Below, piece by piece: positions 17,405 to 26,058 of a stretch of 64,000 nt of DNA (the stretch's first letter is position 1; every line of letters starts with the position of its first letter). The notes under the pieces are model-generated. The model did not search any database. It was given only the letters and a program-made list of their open reading frames with translations, and was not told the DNA's origin. This DNA comes from Pseudochelatococcus sp050946405 (GTDB taxonomy: Bacteria; Pseudomonadota; Alphaproteobacteria; Rhizobiales; Beijerinckiaceae), in contig NZ_JBMNUS010000002.1 in assembly GCF_050946405.1 (NCBI RefSeq), forward strand, positions 372,001-436,000, in the 5' to 3' direction. A program made the translations under genes and the position numbers.

Positions 17405-18589
17405 ATGCCGGAACACGGCGGTATCGCGATCCCGGACGAGATCGCGGCCTTCAACGACGAAATCGTGGCGATCCGCCGCGATCTGCATCAGCACCCGGAA
17501 CTGGGATTCGAGGAAGTGCGCACGGCGGGCATCGTCGCCGAGCGGCTGGCCGGTTGGGGCGTCGAGGTTCATCGCGGCGTCGGGCGCACAGGGGTCGTGG
17601 GCGTGCTGCGCGCCGGCAGCGGCGGCAACCGCAGCATCGGCCTGCGGGCTGATATGGACGCCCTGCCGATGCATGAGGAAAGCGGCCTGCCGTTCGCGTC
17701 GCGGAGCCCCGGCCGCTTTCACGGCTGCGGGCACGACGGGCATACGGCTATCCTGCTCGCCGCCGCCCGCTATCTGGCGACGACCCGCCGCTTCGACGGC
17801 ACGGTGGTGTTCGTCTTTCAGCCGGCGGAGGAAGGGCTGGGCGGCGCGCGCGCCATGATCGACGACGGCCTGTTCGCGCGTTTTCCGGTCGACGAAATCT
17901 ACGGCCTGCATAATTCCCCTCTCACGCCGCACGGTCATGTCCATGTCTCGCCGGGGCCGGTGCAGGCGGGGGCGGATTTTTTCGACATCGTGATCCGCGG
18001 CAGCGGCGGCCATGCCGCCCATCCCCACATGGCGCGCGATCCGATCGTGGCGTCCGCTGCGCTGATCGCCGCTCTGCAAGGCATCGTCAGCCGCCATACG
18101 CCGCCGCGCGAGGCGGCGGTGCTGTCGGTGACGGCCATCAACTCGAACGTCACCTATAACGTCATTCCCGAAACCGTTCATCTGCGCGGCACGGTGCGCA
18201 CGCTCGACGGCGCGCTGAAACGGCGCATCGCCGACCGTATCAGGGCAGTCGCGGCGGGTGTCGCGCTGTCGCATGACGTGAGCATCGAGGCCGATATCCG
18301 CGATGCGGTTGCGCCGCTGGCCAATGTCGCCGAACAGGCCGACGCGATCGCCGCGATCGCCCGCACGGTCGTGGGCGAGGCGAACGTCAGCACCGACTGG
18401 CGGCCGAGCATGGGCAGCGAGGATTTTTCGGAATATCTCAACCACGTGCCCGGCGCGTTCTTCTCGCTCGGCCATCACGGCGACATTCCGCTGCACAGCC
18501 CGCGCTTCGTCCTCGACGACGGCATCCTCCCGGTGGGCGCAACCTTGTTCGCGCGTCTCGTCGAAGGGCGGTTGTCGCCGGAGGCATGA
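17405..18589 (+). CDS. M20 family metallo-amidohydrolase (N-acyl amino acid/hippurate hydrolase type)
   Basis: This 394-residue M20D-type protein has the motifs RRDLHQHPELGFEEVRTAG, LRADMDALPMHEESGLPFAS, FHGCGHDGHTAILLAAARYL, FVFQPAEEGLGGARAMI and SMGSEDFSEYL. The metal ligands (Cys/His of GCGHDGH, the EE pair, the distal His) are present. Family members remove acyl groups from N-acyl amino acids. Because it closes a cluster with metY, an amino acid transporter and a flavin monooxygenase, it may deacylate an N-acylated sulfur amino acid, comparable to the YxeP/SndA hydrolases of Bacillus sulfur operons; this is inference. A GGTGGAG ribosome site precedes ATG 17405. Confidence 0.87.
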   Translation: MPEHGGIAIPDEIAAFNDEIVAIRRDLHQHPELGFEEVRTAGIVAERLAGWGVEVHRGVGRTGVVGVLRAGSGGNRSIGLRADMDALPMHEESGLPFASRSPGRFHGCGHDGHTAILLAAARYLATTRRFDGTVVFVFQPAEEGLGGARAMIDDGLFARFPVDEIYGLHNSPLTPHGHVHVSPGPVQAGADFFDIVIRGSGGHAAHPHMARDPIVASAALIAALQGIVSRHTPPREAAVLSVTAINSNVTYNVIPETVHLRGTVRTLDGALKRRIADRIRAVAAGVALSHDVSIEADIRDAVAPLANVAEQADAIAAIARTVVGEANVSTDWRPSMGSEDFSEYLNHVPGAFFSLGHHGDIPLHSPRFVLDDGILPVGATLFARLVEGRLSPEA

Positions 18590-18604
18590 TCCGCCAGAAT
18601 AACG

Positions 18605-19390
18605 CTATTGCGAGACGCTGCCCCTGTCGCCGGCGGGGGCCGCGATGGCCCGGCGCAACTGCTCCGGCGTCTCGACGCGGAAGGGGAACCATAGCCGCGC
18701 CGTGGCCTCCCGGCTCACGAGGTCGAGGCCGTCGGGATCGATGCCGCTCACCCGCCAGCGCCCCGGCCGGGCGCCGGCCAGCACCGCGAGGCGGGACGAT
18801 TCGCCGGCCAGCGCGTTGAGCCGCTCGATCTCTCCTTCGCCGGCGGCGAGCAACGCTTCCGCGCCGGCGAGGCCGATGGCGAGATCCGCCGGGGTGATTT
18901 GCGCCGCATTGCGCGCCGGGCCGCCGTTCAGCTTGAGATCTTCCACGTTCACGCGGTAGAGGCGCGCATCCGGCAGGGCGAGGTAGAGCTTCGATTTCGG
19001 ATGGCGGGCCACATATCGGCGGCTCGCCCGGGCGAATGCCTCGCCGTCGAGCCGGATGGCGCGGCCGATGAGCGTCAGGCGCGGAAGGGTCAGCGCATCG
19101 CCCGGGCCTTCGGGCGCGATGGCGACGGCCACCCGGTCGTCGGCTTCGAGATTGCGCGCGTGCAGGGAAATCGCCGCGGCGAAGAAGCACGGTGCGCCAT
19201 CGGCGCCGAGCGCCAGATTCGTGACCATGTTATAGGGATAGCCGCTGCCGGGATCGACGGTGGCGATCGCCGCCGTGCGCGCGGCGTGCAGCAGCGTGCG
19301 GGCGGTCCTGACCGCATCGAACGGAAGCGCGGCCGCTTCGTCGATCGACAAAGCGCGCGGCGTGATGGGAGAGTCGGAAGCGTCAGTCAT
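18605..19390 (-). CDS. HugZ family/pyridoxamine 5'-phosphate oxidase-like protein
   Basis: This 261-residue protein has an N-terminal FMN-binding split-barrel domain (AARTLLHAARTAAIATVDPG, PYNMVTNLALGADGAPCFFA, LHARNLEADDRVAVAI) and a C-terminal DUF2470-like part (ITPADLAIGLAGAEALLAAG, GIDPDGLDLV, RLWFPFRVETPEQLRRAI). This pairing is typical of the HugZ group, whose studied members degrade or bind haem. Whether this one acts on haem cannot be told. The start at 19390 (MTDASD) is chosen because the domain begins shortly after; the frame runs further upstream without homology. It converges on the M20 gene with a 15-base gap. Confidence 0.8.
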   Translation of the reverse strand: MTDASDSPITPRALSIDEAAALPFDAVRTARTLLHAARTAAIATVDPGSGYPYNMVTNLALGADGAPCFFAAAISLHARNLEADDRVAVAIAPEGPGDALTLPRLTLIGRAIRLDGEAFARASRRYVARHPKSKLYLALPDARLYRVNVEDLKLNGGPARNAAQITPADLAIGLAGAEALLAAGEGEIERLNALAGESSRLAVLAGARPGRWRVSGIDPDGLDLVSREATARLWFPFRVETPEQLRRAIAAPAGDRGSVSQ

Positions 19391-19550
19391 GAATGCCGTG
19401 CCGGATCGCGCGAATAACGGCCTCAGAATAGCCGTCTTTCCCCGGCGATCAAATATAAACCGGCGGCAAGCGAAACTTTCAAATTGATGTATTTTGAAAC
19501 AACGGCCATGCCGGGAGTAAAGCGGGCTTGCATGACAGTGCAGGACGAAA

Positions 19551-19578
19551 GAACTTCGCGCGACAAGGCGCGAAGTTC
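19551..19578 (-). terminator. likely terminator of ilvE
   Basis: A perfect 11-bp stem, GAACTTCGCGC (19551-19561) with GCGCGAAGTTC (19568-19578), lies 15 bases after the ilvE stop on the minus strand and is followed by TTTCG. The T run is short, so termination strength is uncertain. Confidence 0.55.
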
Positions 19579-19592
19579 TCCGTCGCATAGGC

Positions 19593-20480
19593 TCAGTCGG
19601 CTTTTCCGCCGGCGTGGACGAGATTTTCGTAATCGGTCAGCAGCGTCGTGGTGATGTCGCCGGGCGTGAAACGGTGCGGGCCGATCTCGGAAACCGGCGT
19701 GACCTCGGCCGCGGTGCCGGTCACGAAGCTTTCCGTGAAGTCGGCGAGTTCCTCCGGCAGGATGGGCCGCTCGATCACCGGGATGCCGCGCTGCTTCGCC
19801 AGTTCGATCACCGTCTGGCGGGTGATGCCGTTCAGGAAGCCCTCGGGCTCGGGCGTGTGCAGTTCGCCGTTCTTCACGAAGAAGATGTTCGCGCCGGTGC
19901 ACTCGGCCACACGGCCGCGCCAGTCGAGCATGAGCGCGTCCGAATAGCCCTTGCGCTCGGCCTTGTGCTTCGAGATCGTGCAGATCATGTAAAGGCCGGC
20001 CGCCTTGGCCGTCGACGGCGCGGTGGCGGGATCGGGGCGGCGGTATTCCGCGATGTCGAGCCGGATGCCCTTCAGGCGCTCCTCGCGTGTGAAGTAGCTC
20101 GGCCACACCCAGGCGGCGACGGCGAGGTGGATGGTGTTCTTCTGCGCGGAGACGCCGAGCGCCTCGGAGCCACGCCACGCGATCGCGCGGACATAGGCGT
20201 CGACAAGGCCGTTTTCCGCCAGCACCTGCCGCTTCGCGGCCTCGATCTCGTCCACGCCGTAGGGGATCTCGAAATCGAGCAATTCGGCGGATGTCTTCAG
20301 GCGCTCGCTGTGCGCGCGCGACTTGAAGATGACGCCGCCGTAGGCGCGCTCACCCTCGAAGACGGCGGAAGCGTAGTGCAGACCGTGCGTGAGAACCGGC
20401 ACCGTCGCCTCGCTCGACGGCACCAACCGGCCGTCGACCCAGATGACGTTTTCTTTTTTTTCGTTCGGTGTGACCGACAT
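19593..20480 (-). CDS. ilvE: branched-chain amino acid aminotransferase
   Basis: This 295-residue fold-type IV PLP enzyme carries out the last step of Val, Leu and Ile synthesis (and the first step of their breakdown) with glutamate as amino donor. Visible signatures are VLTHGLHYASAVFEGERAY, the PLP lysine (K159) in PSTAKAAGLYM, the class-IV segment SDALMLDWRGRVAECTGANI with FFVKNGELHTP, and the phosphate-binding TGTAAEVTPVSEI. It starts at ATG 20480 with CGGAG 8 bases upstream. It is divergent from the MarR gene; the 257-base gap holds both promoters. A hairpin follows the gene. Confidence 0.93.
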   Translation of the reverse strand: MSVTPNEKKENVIWVDGRLVPSSEATVPVLTHGLHYASAVFEGERAYGGVIFKSRAHSERLKTSAELLDFEIPYGVDEIEAAKRQVLAENGLVDAYVRAIAWRGSEALGVSAQKNTIHLAVAAWVWPSYFTREERLKGIRLDIAEYRRPDPATAPSTAKAAGLYMICTISKHKAERKGYSDALMLDWRGRVAECTGANIFFVKNGELHTPEPEGFLNGITRQTVIELAKQRGIPVIERPILPEELADFTESFVTGTAAEVTPVSEIGPHRFTPGDITTTLLTDYENLVHAGGKAD

Positions 20481-20737
20481 GTGAACTACTCCGAAAAAGC
20501 TCCTCGAAGACTGGTTCGGGAATCAGGACGCGGGCCGCGACGGTCGTGACGGCAAACGATTTCGCCGCGCGAGGGCCGCTCCGTGTTATTTCCTTTCGCG
20601 GAACCCACTTGACGGGTAACGATGTTCCTGAAATATGTCAATAAGGCTGACTTAAATGGCGTGATTTCTTTTTAGCCTCTCCCATGTCACATCATGACTG
20701 CACAAAATTCGATCAGATGCAATCCGGGGAATGACTT

Positions 20738-21295
20738 GTGACCATCGCCAGCGCGCCGCCCGCCGGGGCAGGGGCCGTATCATCGCATTCCGGGACGCAC
20801 GCCGCGGGCAAGTCCGGGCCGCCGGGAAGCGACATCGTTGAGCTGCTTTTCTTCGCCTATCGGGATTTCGTCAGCGACCCGGACAGGCTGCTGACACAGT
20901 ACGGCTTCGGGCGGGCGCATCACCGGGTGCTGCATTTCGTCGAGCGCCAGCCGGGCATGACCATCGCCGAGATGCTCGACATTCTGGGCATCACCAAGCA
21001 GAGCCTCAATCCGATTTTGAAGGATCTTGTCGAAAAAGGCTATATCGTGCAACGTACGGGCACGGTCGATCGGCGGCAGCGCCTGCTGTTTCCGACGGAC
21101 AAGGGCCGTGCGCTGTCGCTCGATCTCACGAAGCCGCAGCTCGACCGCATCGCCCGCGCGCTCGAAGGCGCCGATCAGGAAGTGCGGAACAAGGTGACGG
21201 CGTTTCTGTTCGCCATGATCGAGCCGGACGACCGCGCCCATGTCGCGCGCCTCGTCTGGACGGAGCCGGCCGGCGAGGGGCGCGATGCGGAGTAG
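20738..21295 (+). CDS. MarR family transcriptional regulator (PetP-like)
   Basis: This 185-residue protein has a winged-helix MarR domain at about residues 35-150: LLFFAYRDFVSDPDRLLTQYG, RAHHRVLHFVERQPGMTIAE, then the recognition helix ITKQSLNPILKDLVEKGYI and the wing TGTVDRRQRLLFPTDKGRAL. It starts at GTG 20738 behind GGGGA. Six bases separate it from an OmpR-type response regulator gene, the arrangement known from PetP-PetR in Rhodobacter, so it probably works with that pair. Its own ligand and targets are unknown. Confidence 0.83.
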   Translation: MTIASAPPAGAGAVSSHSGTHAAGKSGPPGSDIVELLFFAYRDFVSDPDRLLTQYGFGRAHHRVLHFVERQPGMTIAEMLDILGITKQSLNPILKDLVEKGYIVQRTGTVDRRQRLLFPTDKGRALSLDLTKPQLDRIARALEGADQEVRNKVTAFLFAMIEPDDRAHVARLVWTEPAGEGRDAE

Positions 21296-21301
21296 GGGGC
21301 G

Positions 21302-22054
21302 ATGACGGAAGCGGAAACCAACGATCCGGCGCCGGCAGGCGGCTTGCCCGACGATGCGCCGCATGTTCTCGTCGTCGACGATGACCGGCGTCTGCGGGCG
21401 CTTCTGTCGCGCTTCCTCACCGACAACGGCTTTCGCGTCACGGTCGCGCCCAGCGCGGCGGCGGCGGAATCGACCATGGGGCATCTGGTGTTCGACGCGC
21501 TGGTGCTCGATGTCATGATGCCCGGTGAGAACGGCTTCGATTTCGCGCGGCGGTGGCGCAAGACTTCCGCCGTGCCGATCCTGATGCTCACCGCGCGCAC
21601 CGACGGGGCGGACCGCGTGCAGGGGCTCGAGATCGGCGCCGACGATTATCTCGGCAAGCCCTTCGAGCCGCGCGAACTGCTGCTGCGCCTCGGCAACATC
21701 ATCCGGCGCGGCGGCGCCGGCGAGACGCAGGCGCCTGCGCGCACGGCGCCGGAGGCGATCCGGTTCGGCGATTTTCTCTTCCGTTTCGACCGGGGAGAGT
21801 TGCGTTGCGGCGACGAGATCGTCCGCATCACCGAGCGGGAACGCGAGATTCTCACCATCCTGGGCGAGGCTGCCGGCGGACAGGTGTCGCGCGAGGCGCT
21901 CGTCGGCGGCGGCCCGGCCGCTGGCCCGGCGAGCGACCGCAACGTCGACGTGCAGATCAACCGGCTGCGCCGCAAGATCGAGCGTGACCCGGCCAATCCC
22001 GTCTTCCTGCAAACGGTGCGCGGCGTCGGCTACCGCCTGCTGGTCGACGGTTAG
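21302..22054 (+). CDS. OmpR-family response regulator (PetR-like)
   Basis: This 250-residue protein has a receiver domain (residues about 20-140; acidic pocket VVDDD, phosphoacceptor D70 in VLDVMMPGENGF, Thr in LMLTARTD, Lys in GADDYLGKPFEPREL) and a C-terminal winged-helix OmpR DNA-binding domain (IRITEREREILTILGEA, then VDVQINRLRRKIERDP and QTVRGVGYRLLVDG). The product of the next gene is its probable kinase. The three genes MarR, regulator and kinase are spaced 4-6 bases apart and form one operon. Confidence 0.9.
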   Translation: MTEAETNDPAPAGGLPDDAPHVLVVDDDRRLRALLSRFLTDNGFRVTVAPSAAAAESTMGHLVFDALVLDVMMPGENGFDFARRWRKTSAVPILMLTARTDGADRVQGLEIGADDYLGKPFEPRELLLRLGNIIRRGGAGETQAPARTAPEAIRFGDFLFRFDRGELRCGDEIVRITEREREILTILGEAAGGQVSREALVGGGPAAGPASDRNVDVQINRLRRKIERDPANPVFLQTVRGVGYRLLVDG

Positions 22055-22058
22055 CGCC

Positions 22059-23441
22059 ATGACCGCAACGGAAACGAAGGAAGAGCGGCAGGATGGCGGG
22101 CGCGGCCTCTTCGCCGCACCGGCGCGGCTCGCGCGCTGGCTGGGCTCCGTCATGCCCAAGGGGCTGTTCGTCCGCTCGCTGATCATCATCATCGCCCCCA
22201 TCGTCATCCTGCAATCGGTGGTGGCTTATGTGTTCATGGAGCGCCACTGGCAGCTCGTCACCCGCCGGCTGTCGTCGGCGGTCAGCGCCGATATCGCGGC
22301 GCTGATCGATATCTACGATTCCTACCCGCGGCCCCGCGATGCGGAGGACCTCGCGCGCATCGCCGTGGAGCGGCTCGGGCTCGATATCGAGTTCATGCCC
22401 GGCACGGAGCTGCCGCCGCCGGGACCCAAGCCCTTCTTCTCGATTCTCGACGAGGTGCTGAGCGACGAGATCCGCCGGCAGGTGGGGCGGCCCTTCTGGA
22501 TCGACACGGTGGGCCGCTCCAACGTCATCGAAATCCGCATCAGGCTCGATGACGTGGTGATGCGCATCTTCGCGCGGCGCAGCCTCGCCTATGCCTCCAA
22601 CTCGCATATCTTCCTGATCTGGATGCTGGGCACTTCCTTCGTGCTGGTGACGATCGCCATCCTGTTCCAGCTCAACCAGATACGCCCCATCCTGCGGCTC
22701 GCCGACGCGGCGGAGGCCTTCGGCAAGGGGCGCGAGGTGGATTTCCGCCCGCGCGGCGCGCGCGAGGTGCGCCGCGCGGGCGGGGCGTTTCTGGAGATGA
22801 AACGCCGCATCGAGCGCGCGATGGATCAACGCACGACCATGCTCAACGGCGTCAGTCATGACCTGCGCACGATCCTCACGCGCTTCCGGCTGTCGCTGGC
22901 GCTGATGGCGGACGATCCCGACATCGAGGATCTGCGCAAGGATGTGGACGAAATGGAGCGGATGCTGGAGGCTTATCTCGCCTTCGCCCGCGGCGACGCC
23001 GGCGAGCAGGCCGAACTGACGGACATCCGCCCCGTTCTGGACAATCTGCGGCTCGACTATGCCCGCCAGGGGCGCGATATCGAAATATCCGTTTCCGGCG
23101 ACATGGCGGTGACGGTGCGTCTTTTCGCCTTCCAGCGCCTGCTCGGCAATCTCGTCGCCAACGCCGTGCGCTACGGGGAGCGGGTGAGCGTTACCGCAAG
23201 CCGCATTCCGCGCTGGCTGACCATCGCCGTCGACGATGACGGGCCGGGAATCCCGCACGAACTGCGGGAAGAGGCGTTCAAGGCTTTCGTGCGTCTCGAC
23301 GCCGCCCGCAACGTCGATGACGGCGGCACCGGGCTCGGCCTCGCCATCGCGCGCGACATCGCCCGCTCGCACGGCGGCGATGTCATCCTGTCCGACAGCC
23401 CGATGGGGGGCTTGCGCGCGACGATCCGCCTGCCCGTGTGA
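22059..23441 (+). CDS. membrane sensor histidine kinase (EnvZ-like)
   Basis: This 460-residue kinase starts at ATG 22059, 4 bases after the regulator gene. It has a first membrane span near residues 38-60 (SLIIIIAPIVILQSVVAYVF), a periplasmic sensor of about 120 residues, a second span near 185-207, a HAMP domain (QIRPILRLADAAEAFGKG), a dimerisation/H-box with His267 in GVSHDLRTILTRF, and an ATPase domain with N box LLGNLVANAVRYG, G1 DDDGPGIP and G2 GGTGLGLAIARDI. The H-box has Ile where most EnvZ-like kinases have Pro five residues after the His. The signal is unknown. It ends 12 bases from convergent proC. Confidence 0.9.
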   Translation: MTATETKEERQDGGRGLFAAPARLARWLGSVMPKGLFVRSLIIIIAPIVILQSVVAYVFMERHWQLVTRRLSSAVSADIAALIDIYDSYPRPRDAEDLARIAVERLGLDIEFMPGTELPPPGPKPFFSILDEVLSDEIRRQVGRPFWIDTVGRSNVIEIRIRLDDVVMRIFARRSLAYASNSHIFLIWMLGTSFVLVTIAILFQLNQIRPILRLADAAEAFGKGREVDFRPRGAREVRRAGGAFLEMKRRIERAMDQRTTMLNGVSHDLRTILTRFRLSLALMADDPDIEDLRKDVDEMERMLEAYLAFARGDAGEQAELTDIRPVLDNLRLDYARQGRDIEISVSGDMAVTVRLFAFQRLLGNLVANAVRYGERVSVTASRIPRWLTIAVDDDGPGIPHELREEAFKAFVRLDAARNVDDGGTGLGLAIARDIARSHGGDVILSDSPMGGLRATIRLPV

Positions 23442-23453
23442 AGGCGGCGGCGA

Positions 23454-24332
23454 TCAGCCGGAAAGCTCGGCCGCGCGCCGCCGGGCGGCGGCGACGGCGC
23501 TGGTGAGGATGGGGCCGATGCCGTTCACGCCGCCGAGCACGGCAAGGGCCGCCGCCGTGGTGCCGCCTTTGGAGGTCACGGCCTCACGCAGTTCGGCGGC
23601 CGTCAGCGGCGATTCATCGAGCAGCGCGCCTGCGCCGGTCACGGTGGCGCGGGCCAGCCGCTGCGCGAGCGCCGCCGGAAGCCCCGCCGCGACGCCGGCC
23701 TCCGCGAGAGCCTCGACGAGATAGAAGACATAGGCCGGCCCGGACCCCGAAACGCCGGTGACGGCGTCGATCAGGGCTTCGTCGTCCAGCCATTCAACAT
23801 CGCCGGCGCCCGAGAGCAGCGCGGTCGCGGTCGCCTTCTGCGCGGCGTCGATCGCCTGGGATGCGGCCGCGCCCGTGATGCCGCGCCCGATGGAGGCGGG
23901 CAGGTTGGGCATCGCGCGGACGATGGCGCGCGCGCGCGGAAACCGGCCCGCGAGATTGTCGAGCGTCTTGCCGGCGAGAATCGACAGCACGAGCGTGTCT
24001 GCCCCGGCAAGGCGCTCCAGCGCGGGTGCGGCCTCGTCGAGCAACTGTGGCTTGACCGCGAGCACGAGCGCTTGCGGCGCGCCGATGCCATCGGGCGCCG
24101 CCGTGAGGGCGATGCCCCGCTCGGCCGCCGTCCGCTCGATCGTCGGCGAGGGATGTGGCTCGACGATGGTGATGCGCAGCGGATCGAGACCCGATCGCAG
24201 CCAGCCGTCGAGCAACGCGCCGCCCATCTTGCCGGCGCCGACCAGAACGAGCGACGCGGGCAAGGCGACGTCGGGCGGCGGGTTGTCCAGAACATCGGAA
24301 AACCGTTGCACAACCTGTACGCCCGTCGTCAT
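23454..24332 (-). CDS. proC: pyrroline-5-carboxylate reductase
   Basis: This 292-residue enzyme reduces pyrroline-5-carboxylate to proline with NAD(P)H, the last step of proline synthesis. It has an N-terminal Rossmann fold (LVLVGAGKMGGALLDGWL), the AVKPQLL segment, VRAMPNLPASIGRGITG, and the C-terminal signature GVSGSGPAYVFYLVEAL with LREAVTSKGGTTAAALAVL. ATG 24332 (MTTGVQ) is preferred because GAGGGG stands upstream; an in-frame ATG at 24377 has none. It lies downstream of the YbjN gene on the same strand, 61 bases apart, a pairing common in Hyphomicrobiales. Confidence 0.93.
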   Translation of the reverse strand: MTTGVQVVQRFSDVLDNPPPDVALPASLVLVGAGKMGGALLDGWLRSGLDPLRITIVEPHPSPTIERTAAERGIALTAAPDGIGAPQALVLAVKPQLLDEAAPALERLAGADTLVLSILAGKTLDNLAGRFPRARAIVRAMPNLPASIGRGITGAAASQAIDAAQKATATALLSGAGDVEWLDDEALIDAVTGVSGSGPAYVFYLVEALAEAGVAAGLPAALAQRLARATVTGAGALLDESPLTAAELREAVTSKGGTTAAALAVLGGVNGIGPILTSAVAAARRRAAELSG

Positions 24333-24393
24333 TTTCCACCCCTCGCTTACGGCTTCCGGCTCGACCGCCGGCGGCATGCGGCGGCGGAGCCGC

Positions 24394-24900
24394 TCAGGCC
24401 TCGCCTTCCGTTTCGAACAACACGCCCTCCAGCGCCTCCTGGGCGTTCTTGCCCGCCCAGAGCACGAACTGGAAAGCCTGATAATACCGTTCGCACGTTT
24501 CCACGGCCACCTGCAACATGGTTTCGCACTGGTTGCGGGTGGGCTCGACGCCGCCCGACAGCAGCAGCGCGTGACGGAACATCACGACATTCTCGCGCGT
24601 CCAGAGGTCGAAATGCCCCACCCAGAGCTGCTCGTTGATGAGCGAGATCAGCCGGAGCACTTCCGGCCGCTGGCGCTCCTGCACCTTGAGATCGAAGGCG
24701 CAGGCGAGATGCAGCGCTTCCATCTCCTCGATCCACGTAAAGGCGATATGATAATCGGCCCAACCGCTGGTGATCGATACCGACATCTCGTTGTCGTCGG
24801 CACGATCGAACGTCCAGTCGTTCATCGACGCATAGCGTTCCACGACATCAAGCGGATGCTCGTCCCGCTCCTGGACGATTTCAAAGTCGAGATGTGTCAT
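24394..24900 (-). CDS. YbjN domain-containing protein
   Basis: This 168-residue protein belongs to the YbjN family, related to type III secretion chaperone folds: HPLDVVERYASMNDWTFDR, ISTGW-like core, FTWIEEMEALHLACAFDLKV, LISLINEQLWVGHFDLW and CERYYQAFQFVLWAGKNAQE. Members in E. coli affect motility and stress responses; a biochemical role is not established. The start at 24900 has a GAGGAAA site and matches the usual length. The frame continues upstream without a stop to an ATG at 25104 that has an even stronger site (AAGGGGGA), but the added 68 residues show no family similarity. Confidence 0.87.
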   Translation of the reverse strand: MTHLDFEIVQERDEHPLDVVERYASMNDWTFDRADDNEMSVSITSGWADYHIAFTWIEEMEALHLACAFDLKVQERQRPEVLRLISLINEQLWVGHFDLWTRENVVMFRHALLLSGGVEPTRNQCETMLQVAVETCERYYQAFQFVLWAGKNAQEALEGVLFETEGEA

Positions 24901-25337
24901 ATCGTTTCCTCGCCGATCCCTCGGCTCGCACTGGGGAAAAACGCGATGAACCGCGCGGGCAAGCAGAACGCGCGGCATCGATATTGCGGGACGGTGGAAA
25001 ATAGAGGCTGCTTGCCCTGACGACAGGGCTTCTCCGGGTTGTACCTTGATCTGCCCATATGCATCAGATCCTGTGTTCAGGACGTGCCGCAGCAGTACAT
25101 CCATGACGAATCCCCCTTGATCGCAAAGGAGATACCGACGAAGAACATTGAGTACAATGCCGCGTCATCGTCGGGGATTCGCGCCGCTCCCACAATGGGC
25201 CGCCGGCGGGTTTCCACACCCGTATTTCACGCGGACGCCTTCTCCGTGCCGGAGAGGACGAAAAGCCCTTATCCACTTCCGCAAACTCTTTTCCCATGAA
25301 TCGCCATAAAGGCCAGATCGTTATATAGGCCCGAAGC
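24901..25337. other. 437-base intergenic region between ubiK and ybjN
   Basis: No convincing gene, tRNA or terminator is seen. It must hold the promoter of the ybjN-proC pair on the minus strand. It includes an in-frame upstream extension of ybjN beginning at ATG 25104 behind an AAGGGGGA site, discussed as a finding. Confidence 0.4.
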
Positions 25338-25673
25338 CTATGCGGAGGTGATAGCCCCGTCGTCGGATGCGTCAGAATGCCGCACTTCCGCGACGGCATC
25401 TTCCGTCGCCTCGTTCCCGGCCGTTTCCGCAAGCCGCGCCTCGAGGGCGGCAATGCGGGCCGCGAGTTTCTCGTTCTCGTCGCGCGCCGCGATGGCGATC
25501 TCGCGCACGGCCTCGAACTCCTCGCGGGAAACGACGTCGAGCGAGCGCAGCACGCGCTCGGCCTGCACGCGCGCCGCCGTTTCCACTTCCCGCCGCGCTC
25601 CCTCGGCCACGCCCGCAGCATCGGTGATAAGCCGTGCGAAATCGTCGAAAATCCGGTTTCCCGTCTGTGTCAT
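25338..25673 (-). CDS. ubiK: UbiK/BMFP family accessory factor
   Basis: This 111-residue protein is largely helical and coiled coil: NRIFDDFARLITDAAGVAEG, ARVQAERVLRSLDVVSREE, then FEAVREIAIAARDENEKLAA and RIAALEARLAE, the hallmark of the BMFP/UbiK family (PF04380). In E. coli UbiK is an accessory factor for aerobic ubiquinone synthesis and binds membranes; the Brucella homologue BMFP is fusogenic in vitro. An acidic tail follows. AAGGA precedes ATG 25673, and a TATAAT box lies at 25714-25719 on this strand. Confidence 0.85.
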   Translation of the reverse strand: MTQTGNRIFDDFARLITDAAGVAEGARREVETAARVQAERVLRSLDVVSREEFEAVREIAIAARDENEKLAARIAALEARLAETAGNEATEDAVAEVRHSDASDDGAITSA

Positions 25674-25713
25674 GGCTTCATTTCCTTCTGCCTTGCCGTA
25701 TGATTAATCGTTT

Positions 25714-25719
25714 ATTATA
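25714..25719 (-). promoter_or_regulatory. -10 box for ubiK
   Basis: On the minus strand this reads TATAAT, 41 bases before the ubiK start, in an AT-rich pocket. No good -35 is seen at 17 bases (TGTGGT only), so the call is moderate. Confidence 0.4.
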
Positions 25720-25891
25720 GCAAAATTCCGGCGCATACCACATCGGCGAGCGGTCGGCGCGGCGATTGCCATCGGAGCGTTGCGCCCCCATCTGAAGGCT
25801 GTCGACGACCGGATGCGGCGGCGGGGCGGTCCGCACGGTTTTCGGATGGCGTGCGTGCGACGGGTTCTTTCCGCGCGGCGGCGTGGTGCTA

Positions 25892-25995
25892 TAGAGCATT
25901 TGCCGATCCGGTCGGAACGGCGAATACTCCGCGCTTCTCCGTCCGGGGCGGGTTCCGATCGATCAAATGATTCCATTTGATCGGAAAGCGCTCTA
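25892..25995. repeat. dispersed palindromic element, family B
   Basis: The 385-base gap between ubiK and the thioredoxin gene (25674-26058) holds this 104-base element bounded by TAGAGC and GCTCTA. It has two hairpins: GAGCATTTGCCG / CGGCGAATACTC near 25894-25928, and GATCAAATG / CATTTGATC near 25960-25982. The first hairpin is almost repeated at 51002-51045. Confidence 0.65.
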
Positions 25996-26058
25996 AAGAG
26001 ACAGGCCCGTTCGCCGGGTTCGCCGTCGTCATCGCGCATCGTTGTCAAGGGGAACGTC

